A stretch of 64,000 nt of DNA from SAR116 cluster bacterium AG-313-A07 (GTDB lineage Bacteria; Pseudomonadota; Alphaproteobacteria; Thalassobaculales; Thalassobaculaceae). The translations under genes were made by a program, and so were the position numbers. Positions within the stretch are counted from its first letter, which is position 1. Every line of letters begins with the position of its first letter. Positions 9,199 through 18,044 of the stretch are shown one piece after another. The stretch spans positions 62,001 through 126,000 of the forward strand of contig QBVV01000001.1 in NCBI GenBank assembly GCA_003284265.1, read 5' to 3'. The notes below the pieces were generated by a model. The model had not been told where the DNA came from and did no database searches. It saw nothing but the letters and a program-made list of their open reading frames with translations.

Positions 9199-9221
9199 CG
9201 GGCAAGGAATTACCTTGCCCG
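9199..9221 (-). other. strong hairpin between rubrerythrin and Fe-S oxidoreductase genes
   Basis: The arms CGGGCAAGG and CCTTGCCCG form a perfect 9-bp stem around a five-base loop. In the minus-strand mRNA the stem ends about 13 bases before the TTG start of the Fe-S gene and is not followed by a U-run, so it is not a standard intrinsic terminator for this operon. It could stabilise the rubrerythrin end of the message, act as a processing site, or limit translation of the next gene. Confidence 0.7.
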
Positions 9222-9270
9222 TTTATAAGCGTGTCTAACTAACTACATTTATAATAACGAGTTAGTAATC

Positions 9271-9690
9271 TCAGTCCATCGCATCGAAAGCTTTTTGGAA
9301 ACGGCCAGCGTGACTTTTTTCTGCCTTAGCTAACGTTTCAAACCAATCTGCGATTTCATCAAATCCTTCATCGCGAGCGGTTTTCGCCATCCCCGGATAC
9401 ATGTCGGTGTACTCGTGAGTTTCGCCAGCAATAGCAGCTTTTAGATTGTCGCCGGTTGGACCAATTGGCTCACCAGTTGCGGGATCGCCAGTTTCTTCCA
9501 AAAACTCTAAATGCCCGTGCGCATGACCCGTTTCACCTTCAGCGGTAGATCTGAACACCGTGGCGACGTCATTGTAACCCTCGATATCGGCTTTTTGTGC
9601 AAAATAAAGATACCGGCGGTTTGCTTGCGATTCGCCAGCAAATGCTGCTTTTAGGTTTTCTTCTGTCTTTGAGTTTTTTAAGTCTGACAT
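9271..9690 (-). CDS. rubrerythrin (diiron domain only)
   Basis: 139 residues, all helical and without the C-terminal rubredoxin domain of classical rubrerythrin. Diiron ligands are expected in the repeated E-x-x-H-type helices: [10 protein letters not shown] near residue 19, [15 protein letters not shown] near 51-65, [10 protein letters not shown] near 88 and [10 protein letters not shown] near 127. Such proteins reduce hydrogen peroxide with electrons from a separate redox protein; here the Fe-S oxidoreductase encoded next is a natural donor candidate. The promoter region carries a perfect Irr-box-like palindrome, so expression is probably iron-controlled. It is the first gene of a three-gene operon with the Fe-S protein and DUF3501. 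Confidence 0.9.
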   Translation of the reverse strand: MSDLKNSKTEENLKAAFAGESQANRRYLYFAQKADIEGYNDVATVFRSTAEGETGHAHGHLEFLEETGDPATGEPIGPTGDNLKAAIAGETHEYTDMYPGMAKTARDEGFDEIADWFETLAKAEKSHAGRFQKAFDAMD

Positions 9691-9774
9691 TGTTCTAATC
9701 CAATCATTGTTTCCCTTGATTCTTCTACGGAACCGAACGCCGATTGGTTCAAGAAGAATTCCCTAATCGTGCTA

Positions 9775-9803
9775 AATATGATAAGGGACACCGAAAAAGT
9801 CAA
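9775..9803 (-). promoter_or_regulatory. promoter of the rubrerythrin operon
   Basis: On the minus strand a near-consensus -35 element, TTGACT, is followed after 17 bases by CATATT. The predicted transcript would start about 75 bases before the rubrerythrin ATG. The -35 element begins two bases downstream of the Irr-box-like palindrome. Confidence 0.5.
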
Positions 9804-9805
9804 GG

Positions 9806-9826
9806 TTTTTAGAACCATTCTAAAAA
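9806..9826. promoter_or_regulatory. Irr box / iron control element (ICE) candidate
   Basis: A perfect inverted repeat with arms TTTTTAGAA and TTCTAAAAA flanks CCA. It matches the TTTAGAA-N3-TTCTAAA form described for Irr-binding iron control elements in alphaproteobacteria. It lies two bases upstream of the -35 hexamer of the rubrerythrin operon, and irr itself is the adjacent gene. Irr would be expected to repress iron-using genes such as this one when iron or heme is scarce. The direction of control here is inferred. Confidence 0.75.
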
Positions 9827-9859
9827 AGAAACTGGGTGGAATAATGTGCCCGGAGCAGG

Positions 9860-10282
9860 TTATTTTTTTCGTAAACGTATTATAACGTCCATTTCTCGAA
9901 TATTGCAGTTTTTAGGTATCTCCGGGAGTGTTGAAATTTTTACTTCGTTCCGTTCAACGTCTAACAATTCGCCGTCATCTTCTATGTAAAAGTGATGATG
10001 AGGTTCTGTATTGGTATCGAAATATACTTTTCCAGGCTCTACAATCACTTGGCGTAATAGGCCGGCGCTTCGAAATTGATGCAGCGTATTGTAAATTGTT
10101 GCGAGCGAGATAGTATGACCGGCCGTTCGCGCTTCTTTATGCAATTGCTCCGCCGTAAAATGTCGGTTCTCAGCCTTAAACAGCATTTTTGCAAGTTGAG
10201 CGCGTTGCTTTGTGTGCCTAAGTTTAGCGTTATCGAGAAGTTTGTCTATTTCGGATGTAGTCAACACCATGTTTCTTACCAT
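9860..10282 (-). CDS. irr: Fur-family iron response regulator Irr
   Basis: 140 residues with the Fur winged-helix DNA-binding domain (recognition region ISLATIYNTLHQFRSAGLL, about 58-77) and the short dimerisation domain. The histidine-rich motif EPHHHFY at 93-99, followed by EDDGELLDVE, is typical of Irr. The C-terminal CxxC zinc pairs of classical Fur are absent, and so is the N-terminal GCPWH heme motif of Bradyrhizobium Irr, as in most other Irr proteins. Irr senses iron through heme and is degraded or inactivated when iron is sufficient. The neighbouring fabA-fabB-fabI and a rubrerythrin operon with an Irr-box-like site support the assignment. A second ATG at 10270 is an alternative start. 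Confidence 0.88.
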   Translation of the reverse strand: MVRNMVLTTSEIDKLLDNAKLRHTKQRAQLAKMLFKAENRHFTAEQLHKEARTAGHTISLATIYNTLHQFRSAGLLRQVIVEPGKVYFDTNTEPHHHFYIEDDGELLDVERNEVKISTLPEIPKNCNIREMDVIIRLRKK

Positions 10283-10429
10283 TCTGTATCAATAGCTACT
10301 TACTAATTTAACTTTTATTTGGAAATCAGATGGATCCAATTATTAAGAATGAATTTTTTCAATTCCTGCATTACAACTACGACATGGCAGTAGTTAGAAA
10401 CTATTCAACCGCCTGCCTGTGATAAAATA

Positions 10430-10458
10430 TTGGCGTAACGTAATATAACAAGTAATAT
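10430..10458 (+). promoter_or_regulatory. candidate promoter of fabA-fabB-fabI
   Basis: TTGGCG is followed after 17 bases by TAATAT, in the gap between divergent irr and fabA. Transcription would begin near 10465, giving a leader of about 70 bases before the GTG start of fabA. Confidence 0.5.
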
Positions 10459-10466
10459 AAGGGAAT

Positions 10467-10481
10467 AGCAACGGAGTTGCT
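10467..10481 (+). promoter_or_regulatory. inverted repeat at the predicted fabA transcript start
   Basis: AGCAAC-GGA-GTTGCT is a perfect 6-bp inverted repeat right after the predicted start site. As DNA it could be an operator for a fatty-acid regulator; as RNA it would be a 5' terminal hairpin that protects the message. The sequence alone does not decide between these. Confidence 0.45.
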
Positions 10482-10535
10482 GATAACGAATGGATAAGAA
10501 CCTATTGTACCTTTTTGCACAAGGATTGTTTTGAC

Positions 10536-11066
10536 GTGACTTCTGATCGAAAATTTAGCTTTAATTATGAAGAGTTGATCCAATGTGCCAAAGGAAAGTT
10601 GTTTGGGCCAGGTAATGCACAGCTGCCAATGCCCCCAATGTTGATGTTTGATAGGATAACGCATATTTCGGATGATGGTGGTGTCAATGGAAAAGGTAAT
10701 GTAGAAGCCGAATTTGATATAAAGCCAGATTTATGGTTTTTTAAATGTCACTTTGAAGGTGATCCCGTTATGCCAGGTTGTCTTGGAATGGATGGGTTAT
10801 GGCAATTACTTGGCTTCACACTTGGATGGCTAGGCGGCCCTGGATCGGGACGAGCTATTTCCGTAGGTGAGGTAAAGTTTACGGGACAAGTTTTGCCCAC
10901 AGCAAAACTTCTCAGATTTCAGTTGGATCTAAAACGAGTTATTATGCGCCGTTTATGCATGGGGATAGCAGACGGGCGTGTGATTTGTGATGGTGAAACT
11001 GTTTTTGAAGCCAAAGATATTCGGGTTGGCTTATTCTCAAAGACCGCTTCGGAAGGAGTTGCATGA
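10536..11066 (+). CDS. fabA: 3-hydroxydecanoyl-[ACP] dehydratase/isomerase
   Basis: 176 residues from GTG 10536, which follows AAGGA by ten bases and gives the usual FabA length; a TTG at 10515 would add seven residues. The active-site block [14 protein letters not shown] supplies the catalytic histidine, and [14 protein letters not shown] the aspartate. PPMLMFDRI and the conserved C-terminal region are also present. FabA dehydrates 3-hydroxydecanoyl-ACP and isomerises the trans-2 product to cis-3, the branch point to unsaturated fatty acids. It is first in the fabA-fabB-fabI operon, divergent from irr; its stop overlaps the fabB start (ATGA). Confidence 0.93.
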   Translation: MTSDRKFSFNYEELIQCAKGKLFGPGNAQLPMPPMLMFDRITHISDDGGVNGKGNVEAEFDIKPDLWFFKCHFEGDPVMPGCLGMDGLWQLLGFTLGWLGGPGSGRAISVGEVKFTGQVLPTAKLLRFQLDLKRVIMRRLCMGIADGRVICDGETVFEAKDIRVGLFSKTASEGVA

Positions 11067-12286
11067 TGCGGCGAGTTGTCGTAACGGGTCTCGGGGTAGT
11101 TTCCAGCATAGGTAATAATTCAAAGGAGGTTTCAGAATCTCTAAGAAATGGTACCTCAGGAATAACGTTCAGCGATGAGTATAGGGATATGGGCTTTCGA
11201 AGTCATGTTCATGGATCTATAAAATTAGAGCCAAGCGATTACATTGACAGAAAACTCCTCAGGTTTATGGGTAATGGCGCTTCATATGCTTACATTGCTA
11301 TGGAACAGGCCATCAAGGATGCAGGATTAGAAGAATCAGATGTAAGCAATCCGTCAACAGGATTGATCATTGGGTCGGGCGGACCATCAACATCCAATAT
11401 GATGACAGCTTTCGATCTTGCGCGGGAGAAGGGACCAAAAAGAGTCGGCCCTTATATGGTGCCGCGCGTCATGTCGAGTACTACGTCGGCGACACTATCG
11501 ACTTCATTCAAAATTAAAGGCCTAAGCTACTCCATTAGCTCAGCGTGTTCTACCAGTTCGCATTGTATTGGCAATGCCTACGAAACGATCCAGTTAGGAA
11601 AACAAAACATAATGTTTGCGGGAGGTGGTGAAGAATTACATTGGACACTTTCGGTTCTCTTTGATGCAATGGGCGCCTTGTCCTCCAAATATAACGATAT
11701 TCCAGAAAAAGCCTCCCGCGCATACGATGTAGACCGTGATGGTTTTGTGATTGCCGGAGGGGGAGGCGTTCTGGTTCTTGAGGAGTTAGATCATGCTAAA
11801 GCACGAGGAGCCCAAATCTACGCTGAATTAGTTGGTTATGGAGCGACTTCTGATGGGGTTGATATGGTGCAACCTTCAGGTGAGGGTGCTGTGAGATGTA
11901 TGAAAATGGCACTAAAAGAAATATCGGAACCAGTCGATTATATAAACACTCACGGGACAAGTACTCCAATCGGAGATACTAAGGAACTTGAGGCAATTTC
12001 GGAGGTTTTCGGCTCAAAGGATATCCCCTTAATTAGTTCTACAAAGTCATTGACCGGTCACTCGCAGGGAGCGGCAGGCGTTCATGAATCCATTTACACT
12101 CTTCTTATGATGAAAAACAACTTTTTGACAGCATCTGCCAACATTGAGAATTTGGACCCTTTAGCAGGATCGATGCCTATTGTAACAGAATTGAAGGAAG
12201 ACATGAAAGTTAACCTTGCCCTTTCAAATAGCTTTGGGTTTGGCGGAACCAATTCAGTTCTAGCATTTCGAGCTATTGATAATTGA
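11063..12286 (+). CDS. fabB: 3-oxoacyl-[ACP] synthase I
   Basis: 407 residues with the condensing-enzyme triad: the nucleophile in [13 protein letters not shown] (about residue 165), a histidine in [14 protein letters not shown] (about 300) and a second in [12 protein letters not shown] (about 335). The glycine-rich C-terminus [11 protein letters not shown] is intact. The pairing with fabA, in a 4-base overlap, identifies it as FabB, which elongates the cis-3-decenoyl-ACP made by FabA, rather than the general FabF. Its product returns to the saturated elongation cycle served by FabI next door. Confidence 0.93.
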   Translation: MMRRVVVTGLGVVSSIGNNSKEVSESLRNGTSGITFSDEYRDMGFRSHVHGSIKLEPSDYIDRKLLRFMGNGASYAYIAMEQAIKDAGLEESDVSNPSTGLIIGSGGPSTSNMMTAFDLAREKGPKRVGPYMVPRVMSSTTSATLSTSFKIKGLSYSISSACSTSSHCIGNAYETIQLGKQNIMFAGGGEELHWTLSVLFDAMGALSSKYNDIPEKASRAYDVDRDGFVIAGGGGVLVLEELDHAKARGAQIYAELVGYGATSDGVDMVQPSGEGAVRCMKMALKEISEPVDYINTHGTSTPIGDTKELEAISEVFGSKDIPLISSTKSLTGHSQGAAGVHESIYTLLMMKNNFLTASANIENLDPLAGSMPIVTELKEDMKVNLALSNSFGFGGTNSVLAFRAIDN

Positions 12287-12331
12287 GTACCATTCAAAAC
12301 GCGTAATATGAACTAGGAGTGTGTTTCAAAT

Positions 12332-13147
12332 ATGAATGAGGCAGTTACAGGGCTCGGTTTAATGCGCGGCAGGCGCGGTTTGATTATGGGAGTTGCTAAT
12401 GAACGCTCGATAGCTTGGAGTATCGCGGCAGCAATAGCCAAAGAGGGCGGTGAATTGGCTTTTACATATCAGAACGATTCCATCGCAAAAAGAGTTCGAC
12501 CCCTAGCTACTTCGATTGGGTCTGACTTTGTTTTGCAATGTGATGTTGGAAATGACGAAGATCTAGATTATGTATTTCAGGAAATCAAAGAAAAGTGGGG
12601 TGCTTTGGATTTTGTGGTCCATGCGATTGCATATTCGGATAAGGCGGAGCTTAAAGGACGTTACGCAGATACTACTCGAGAAAATTTCAAAAATACAATG
12701 GATATCTCGTGCTTTTCGTTCACCAATGTAGCTCGTCACGCAGTAGATCTGATGGGGGCGGGTGGGAGCCTTATTACTCTTAGTTATCTTGGTTCGGCGC
12801 GAACTATTCCAAACTACAATGTTATGGGAATTGCAAAAGCTGCCCTAGAGGCCAGTGTTAGGTATTTGGCGACAGACCTTGGAGGACGCGGAATTAGAGT
12901 TAATGCGCTCTCGCCGGGGCCAATGCGAACTCTTGCAGGATCAGCTATCGCTGATGCGAGATATGTGTATAGGTACTCGGAACAGACCTCACCCTTGGCA
13001 CGCAATGTTCAGCCCGAGGAGGTCGGGGCTGCTGGACTATTTCTCGCTAGCAATCTGTCTAGCGGTGTGACAGGAGAAATTCACTATGTTGATGGGGGAA
13101 TGCGTGCAATTGGAATACCCCCACCAAGAGATAAAAGCGGTGGATAA
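12332..13147 (+). CDS. fabI: enoyl-[ACP] reductase (NADH)
   Basis: 271 residues with an AGGAG-type binding site before ATG 12332. It is an atypical short-chain dehydrogenase: cofactor loop GVANERSIAW, CDVGND, and the FabI active-site spacing with tyrosines in SYLGSARTIPNYNVMGIAKAALE followed by the catalytic lysine. SPGPMRTLAGSAI and the C-terminal HYVDGGMRAIG are characteristic. It performs the last reduction of each elongation cycle and is the enzyme class inhibited by triclosan and diazaborines. It ends the fabA-fabB-fabI operon and is convergent with the glycerophosphodiesterase gene. Confidence 0.93.
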   Translation: MNEAVTGLGLMRGRRGLIMGVANERSIAWSIAAAIAKEGGELAFTYQNDSIAKRVRPLATSIGSDFVLQCDVGNDEDLDYVFQEIKEKWGALDFVVHAIAYSDKAELKGRYADTTRENFKNTMDISCFSFTNVARHAVDLMGAGGSLITLSYLGSARTIPNYNVMGIAKAALEASVRYLATDLGGRGIRVNALSPGPMRTLAGSAIADARYVYRYSEQTSPLARNVQPEEVGAAGLFLASNLSSGVTGEIHYVDGGMRAIGIPPPRDKSGG

Positions 13148-13165
13148 GTAAGTTTGCTGGCGGGG

Positions 13166-13939
13166 TCATATTTTATAATTTTTCAATGAGTTTAATGATC
13201 TCAGGTCGTCAGTAATAATCGAATGAACTCCCAATCGTAATAAATTTTTGGCTATAGAGATCTGATTGACAGTGAAAGGGATTATTCGTAACCCACTAGC
13301 TAGAATCGATTTGACATTTTGAATACTAGCCAAACATTCGTAGCTTGGGTTTAACGCATAACATCCAAGTGCTTTAGTATTAGTTAACCAATCGTTGTTC
13401 AGATCATTAACTAATAATGCTCTGGGCCACTCTGGGGACAAATTAATTAGCTCTTTAAGACAAAGCAAATTGAAACTAGAAAATAAAACATTGCCCCTTA
13501 GTTGTTCCTGAAATGGATTTAGAGTTGCCAATATTGCTGTCACCGTTTCGGAATCTTGTCCAAAATTTGGTTTTATTTCAATGTTTAAGCCTAAGTTTAA
13601 CTCAATACAAAGTGTTATAGCTTGCAACAGTGTTGGTACTTTTTCGCAAGAAAAGTCAGTATGATAATGGCTTCCAGCATCCAGTTCTTGCAATGACTCA
13701 AGAGTGAAAGTATCTACTGGCCCTTGACCATTAGTGGTTCTATCAACTTCATTGTCGTGGAATACTACAGGAATTTTGTCAGAAGATAATCGAACGTCAA
13801 TTTCAATCCATTTGGCGCCTAATTGTGCAGCTTTTCGAAAGGAGATTAAAGTATTTTCGGGAGCCGAATTGTAGGCGCCCCGGTGTCCTATTATACTTGG
13901 AAGCTTGGGGTAAAAAAGTGACGCCAGAGCATTATTCAC
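13166..13939 (-). CDS. glycerophosphodiester phosphodiesterase
   Basis: 257 residues from GTG 13939; a stop codon just upstream excludes a longer start. The GDPD signature is complete: IIGHRGAYNSAPENTLISF with the two catalytic-region residues of HR and EN, then WIEIDVRLSSD and VVFHDNEVDRTTNG with the second histidine, and the late LNIEIKPN. No signal peptide is seen, so it is a cytoplasmic UgpQ-type enzyme that splits glycerophosphodiesters from lipid turnover into sn-glycerol 3-phosphate and an alcohol. No ugp transporter is adjacent. It lies 39 bases downstream of pnp on the same strand and may be read through from it. Confidence 0.88.
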   Translation of the reverse strand: MNNALASLFYPKLPSIIGHRGAYNSAPENTLISFRKAAQLGAKWIEIDVRLSSDKIPVVFHDNEVDRTTNGQGPVDTFTLESLQELDAGSHYHTDFSCEKVPTLLQAITLCIELNLGLNIEIKPNFGQDSETVTAILATLNPFQEQLRGNVLFSSFNLLCLKELINLSPEWPRALLVNDLNNDWLTNTKALGCYALNPSYECLASIQNVKSILASGLRIIPFTVNQISIAKNLLRLGVHSIITDDLRSLNSLKNYKI

Positions 13940-13978
13940 AACATGGCGCCATTTTTATAGAGCAATTTAACGTAAAAT

Positions 13979-16099
13979 TCAGGAATCTTCTTGACTTTGT
14001 TCCTCTAAATCTTCCCCGGTTTCCTGATCAACAAGTCTCATGCTTAACTTAACTTTTCCTCTATCATCGAAGCCAATAACTTTTACTTTTACGTCATCGT
14101 CAACTTTCACTACGTCTGTTGTTTTGTTGACGCGCCCTGGTAATAATTCACTAATGTGCACAAGACCATCCCGAGGACCTAAAAAGTTTACAAAAGCACC
14201 AAAGTCGACTGTTTTAACCACTTTTCCGTTATAGATGACGCCTAATTCGGGTTCTGCTACAATTGATTTAATCCATTCAATTGCAGCTTGTCCCGCTTCG
14301 TTATCTACGGCAGCCACCTTAACTACGCCCTCATCGTCAATGTCGATTTTGGCTCCCGTTGATTCACATATTTCCCTTATGACCTTACCCCCTGGTCCAA
14401 TGATATCCCTGATTTTATCTTTATTAATAGTCAGAGTTGTTACGCGTGGGGCGTGATCAGATACCCCTTCTCTACCTTGATTGATTGCCTTTTCCATTTC
14501 ACTGAGGATATGAAGTCTTCCGTCCTTCGCCTGTTGAAGAGCAACTTGCATTATTTCTTCAGTTATGGATGTAATTTTAATATCCATTTGTAGCGATGTA
14601 ATTCCCTGCTCAGTGCCCGCTACTTTAAAGTCCATATCTCCTAGATGATCTTCGTCACCAAGAATATCCGATAATACCGCAAAACGATCACCCTCTTTAA
14701 TCAAGCCCATAGCAATACCTGCACATGCCTGACTTAGTGGAACTCCTGCATCCATTAAAGACATAGATGTTCCACAAACCGTTGCCATTGATGAGGAGCC
14801 GTTCGACTCTGTTACTTCTGAGACGACCCGCAGTGTATAGGGGAAATCCTCCTTTTTAGGTAATAGCGGTCGTATTGCTCTCCACGCTAGCTTCCCATGG
14901 CCAATTTCACGTCTCCCGGCACCGCCCAGTCTACCAGCTTCTCCAACAGAGTATGGCGGAAAGTTGTAATGCAGCATGAAATTTTCTCTGTATTCTCCCT
15001 CAAGCGCATCTATTATCTGCTCATCCTGTCCAGTACCCAACGTCGTCACTACCAAAGCTTGAGTTTCTCCTCTTGTAAAGAGTGCAGATCCGTGCGCTCT
15101 AGGTAGAATACCGACTTCTGAGACGATTGGCCGCACTGTTTTGGTATCTCTTCCATCTATTCGAACACCTGTATCTAAAATTGATCCTCGAACAATGTCA
15201 GCTTCAAGGGATTTTAGAGCGCCTTTTGCAGCATTGCCCTCTTCTTCAGTTTCGAACAGCTGCATTCCTTTTTCTTTTGCAACCGCTATCAGCTCCTGAC
15301 GTTTTACTTTATCGGCAACCTTGTATGCTTTTTGCAAATCTTTGGTAATTGATTTTTTAAGTTTTGCGGTTACTTTTTCGACTTCCGGTGGCTCCGGTGG
15401 TATGTCTCTTGGCTCCTTAGCACATGCCTCTGCGAGCTCTATTATGAGATCTATGACTTCCTGGCAAGCTTTGTGACCAAACATGACTGCCCCAAGCATT
15501 ATCTCTTCCGATAGGGCAGTAGCTTCAGATTCGACCATTAAAACACCATCTCGCGTGCCGGCCATCACTAAATCTAAATCTGAATCCGCAACTTCGTGTT
15601 GAAGCGGATTCAAAACGTATTCACCATCCTTGTAACCAACTCTACACCCGCCGATTGGACCAAGAAAGGGAAGGCCCGAAATTGTTAAAGCGGCCGAAGC
15701 CCCTATCATTGCAACTATATCGGGATCATTCTCTAGATCGTGAGAAAGAACAGTGCAAATAACCTGTGTCTCGTTTCGAAATCCTTTGGCAAATAGAGGT
15801 CGAATTGGTCGATCAATGAGACGCGATACTAAAGTCTCCTTTTCGGTAGGTCTTCCTTCTCGTTTAAAAAAACCGCCAGGAATCTTGCCTGCGGCAAAAG
15901 TTTTTTCTTGATAGTTAACTGTTAATGGAAAAAAGTCTAATCCAGGTTTTGGGCTTCTTGCTCCGACAACTGTGCATAGAACTGTCGTATCTCCCAAACT
16001 TGCCATTACAGCACCATCAGCCTGCCGTGCTATTTTTCCAGTTTCAAAAACGAGCTTTTTACCGCCCCAATTTAATTCTTTTTTATATATATCAAACAT
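13979..16099 (-). CDS. pnp: polyribonucleotide nucleotidyltransferase (PNPase)
   Basis: 706 residues, the normal length. Two RNase PH domains with an all-helical linker are followed by a KH domain ([17 protein letters not shown], about 560) and an S1 domain ([20 protein letters not shown], about 625-690). The phosphate-site region [13 protein letters not shown] and the catalytic [19 protein letters not shown] are intact. It degrades RNA from 3' ends with phosphate and can add tails; it usually works with RNase E. rpsO lies upstream, the classical rpsO-pnp order, but separated by 285 bases that hold no gene. The C-terminal tail is short and acidic. Confidence 0.96.
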   Translation of the reverse strand: MFDIYKKELNWGGKKLVFETGKIARQADGAVMASLGDTTVLCTVVGARSPKPGLDFFPLTVNYQEKTFAAGKIPGGFFKREGRPTEKETLVSRLIDRPIRPLFAKGFRNETQVICTVLSHDLENDPDIVAMIGASAALTISGLPFLGPIGGCRVGYKDGEYVLNPLQHEVADSDLDLVMAGTRDGVLMVESEATALSEEIMLGAVMFGHKACQEVIDLIIELAEACAKEPRDIPPEPPEVEKVTAKLKKSITKDLQKAYKVADKVKRQELIAVAKEKGMQLFETEEEGNAAKGALKSLEADIVRGSILDTGVRIDGRDTKTVRPIVSEVGILPRAHGSALFTRGETQALVVTTLGTGQDEQIIDALEGEYRENFMLHYNFPPYSVGEAGRLGGAGRREIGHGKLAWRAIRPLLPKKEDFPYTLRVVSEVTESNGSSSMATVCGTSMSLMDAGVPLSQACAGIAMGLIKEGDRFAVLSDILGDEDHLGDMDFKVAGTEQGITSLQMDIKITSITEEIMQVALQQAKDGRLHILSEMEKAINQGREGVSDHAPRVTTLTINKDKIRDIIGPGGKVIREICESTGAKIDIDDEGVVKVAAVDNEAGQAAIEWIKSIVAEPELGVIYNGKVVKTVDFGAFVNFLGPRDGLVHISELLPGRVNKTTDVVKVDDDVKVKVIGFDDRGKVKLSMRLVDQETGEDLEEQSQEDS

Positions 16100-16384
16100 A
16101 CTACTTAATTCCTTAAATGATCGCCCTCAACCTAAACTACATAATCAAAATATAGCGCCTGCACTTGCTAACAAAAATTTATCTCAAGAATTACTTCAGA
16201 GAAATTGTTAAACTATTTTTTATGAAGCCTTTTGCTTTTGATTTGTTCAATTCAATTAGTGGGCCCTACGTTTCTATCTCTATTACTATTCTCTGAATGC
16301 CATGTATTGAACAAAGGGTCAAATTAGATTTTTGATCAATAACACATATCGACCCGTCAAATAAAAATTATCGCAGCGGGTTTT
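16100..16384 (-). other. rpsO-pnp intergenic region, no gene found
   Basis: No coding stretch, tRNA or strong hairpin is visible here. In many bacteria this gap contains the rpsO terminator, a pnp promoter and an RNase III/PNPase-controlled leader hairpin. I see only weak candidates: a TATATT element about 60 bases before the pnp start, and distant GGGTC/GACCC pairs near the rpsO end. No call is made on them. Confidence 0.3.
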
Positions 16385-16654
16385 CTAACGGCGAAGGCCA
16401 AGGCGGCTAATTAAATCTAAGTACCTAGCTTCGCTCCTAGATTGCAGATAGTCGAGTAGACGACGGCGTTGGCCAACCATAATCAAAAGACCTCTGCGAG
16501 AATGGAAGTCCTTCTTATGAGTTTTCAGATGCTCAGTAAGATTAAGTATCCGTGTCGTTAGAATTGCTACTTGTACCTCCGGGGAACCGGTATCGCCCTC
16601 TTTTTGACCATATTCCTTAATTATTTCAGCTTTTTTTTCATTCGTAATCGACAT
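16385..16654 (-). CDS. rpsO: 30S ribosomal protein S15
   Basis: 89 residues from ATG 16654, exactly the usual S15 length, with GGAG six bases upstream; the open frame continues 42 codons further up into truB but that part is not S15. The conserved [33 protein letters not shown] and [10 protein letters not shown] blocks are complete. S15 binds the central domain of 16S rRNA early in assembly and in other bacteria represses its own translation. The gene follows truB by 16 bases, so it belongs to the rimP-nusA-infB-rbfA-truB-rpsO transcript. Confidence 0.96.
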   Translation of the reverse strand: MSITNEKKAEIIKEYGQKEGDTGSPEVQVAILTTRILNLTEHLKTHKKDFHSRRGLLIMVGQRRRLLDYLQSRSEARYLDLISRLGLRR

Positions 16655-16670
16655 CATTCGCTCCATTGCA

Positions 16671-17597
16671 TTAGAAGTTAAGGACTCGAATAGGACAAAT
16701 AAAACCTTGTTGTAATCTGGCGATTGCCACTGGTGATCCCGCAGAGGTAGTATATATGATACCACCGTCTTCGAGATCAAGTGAGCAACACCAGTCAGCG
16801 TCCTTTTCTAAAGGGACACCTTGGCCATTTCTCATCCTATCCGCTTGTTCACCTGATAAAGGCATTGCCGGGATGCCGTCTAGCGCCACCTCAACAGGTA
16901 ATAGTTTATCAAAATTGGCGGGACTATGCGCTAATGCTGAGAGATAATCCAGAGAAATCGCGTCGTTTTCGGAAAAAGAACCAACTTTTAACCTTCGGAG
17001 TGAGGAAATATGTCCGCAGGTGCCGAGCTTAGCAGCTAAATCGCGCGCTAAAGCCCTAATATAAGTTCCTTTTCCACTAGTAACCCTAAATGTTGCAGAG
17101 TCGTCGTCTTTTTTATTTATCAATGAGAACGATTCTACGAAAACTTTACGCGACTCTAATTTAAAGTTTTCTTGGTTTCTCGCTAAATCATAAGAACGGC
17201 GACCATTAACCTTGATAGCAGAAAAAATTGGAGGTATCTGATCAATATAACCCAAAAATGAGGGTAAAGCGGTAATGATTTGTTCCTCGGTTGGGCGTAG
17301 ATTACTTTCTGCTACTATTCGACCTTCGCTATCTAGGGTATCGCGTTCCTCGCCCCAACTTATATCAAACTGATAATTCTTTAGGGAATCCATTGCAAAG
17401 GATATTGTTTTAGTTGCTTCTCCCAAGGCTATTGGGAGGACCCCTGACGCTAATGGATCTAAGGTCCCAGCGTGACCTGCTTTTTGGGCGTTTAATGCAC
17501 GTCGAACATCATTGACCACTTGAGCCGACGTTTTCCCAATTGGTTTATCTATGATGACCCATCCGCTCACAGGATTCCCTTTTTTCCTACGAGGCAT
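16671..17597 (-). CDS. truB: tRNA pseudouridine(55) synthase
   Basis: 308 residues. The catalytic aspartate is D47 in [15 protein letters not shown], and [12 protein letters not shown]-like (here [12 protein letters not shown]) and [17 protein letters not shown] motifs follow; the C-terminal part resembles a PUA domain. TruB isomerises U55 in the T loop of nearly all tRNAs and also acts as a tRNA folding chaperone. It overlaps the end of rbfA by 11 bases, which suggests translational coupling, and precedes rpsO. Confidence 0.95.
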   Translation of the reverse strand: MPRRKKGNPVSGWVIIDKPIGKTSAQVVNDVRRALNAQKAGHAGTLDPLASGVLPIALGEATKTISFAMDSLKNYQFDISWGEERDTLDSEGRIVAESNLRPTEEQIITALPSFLGYIDQIPPIFSAIKVNGRRSYDLARNQENFKLESRKVFVESFSLINKKDDDSATFRVTSGKGTYIRALARDLAAKLGTCGHISSLRRLKVGSFSENDAISLDYLSALAHSPANFDKLLPVEVALDGIPAMPLSGEQADRMRNGQGVPLEKDADWCCSLDLEDGGIIYTTSAGSPVAIARLQQGFICPIRVLNF

Positions 17598-18021
17598 TAT
17601 CGGGGCCTATAATCCCATCATACTTATTTAAAGATATATCTGTCATTTTGAGAACTTTATTGAGATTGCTTGAGTTATCGAAAGCGGTATCAATTTTAAA
17701 GTCTAAGCGTGGGATTGAGCGTAACTCGATTATTCCCGCTATTTTACTCCGTAAAAACGAGGAGGCTCTTCTCAATCCTGATATTACACTATCTTGTTGT
17801 TTTCCTCCTAAAGGCATTACGTAAACAGTTGCAGCCTTTAAGTCAGGGCTAACAGAGACTTCTGATATGGTAATCGATACATTTATAAGGTCGGGATCTC
17901 TTACTTCAACTTTTTCAAAAACCTCAACTAGAGTTTTCCTTATCAATTCGCCTACTCGGTATTGCCGCTGAGATCTACCGATGCCATCGCCACTGCTTTT
18001 TTTAAATCGAGAACGCGGCAT
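17587..18021 (-). CDS. rbfA: ribosome-binding factor A
   Basis: 144 residues from ATG 18021; two TTG codons just upstream are in frame but unsupported. The basic N-terminus SRRQ-like (SQRQYRVGELIRKTL) and the single KH-type fold with VRDPDLINVSITISEVSVSPDLKAA (seen in parts) and the C-terminal RSIPRLDFKIDTAFD are typical. RbfA binds free 30S subunits and helps process the 5' end of 16S rRNA and mature the neck helix. It lies between infB and truB, the conserved order. Confidence 0.93.
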   Translation of the reverse strand: MPRSRFKKSSGDGIGRSQRQYRVGELIRKTLVEVFEKVEVRDPDLINVSITISEVSVSPDLKAATVYVMPLGGKQQDSVISGLRRASSFLRSKIAGIIELRSIPRLDFKIDTAFDNSSNLNKVLKMTDISLNKYDGIIGPDNAS

Positions 18022-18044
18022 TTTTGGTTTCAACAATCACTAAT

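Noticed and set aside
10394-10408. Second Irr box (TTAGAAACTATTCAA) between irr and fabA
   Set aside because: Only one half-site matches well; the other arm has the wrong spacing and sequence. Autoregulation of irr cannot be claimed from it.
16100-16384. RNase III-type hairpin or small RNA in the rpsO-pnp gap
   Set aside because: No stem of convincing length was found; only widely separated short complementary pairs.
16655-16780. N-terminal extension of the rpsO frame by 42 codons
   Set aside because: It runs into truB, has no S15 similarity, and the ATG at 16654 with GGAG gives the exact family length.
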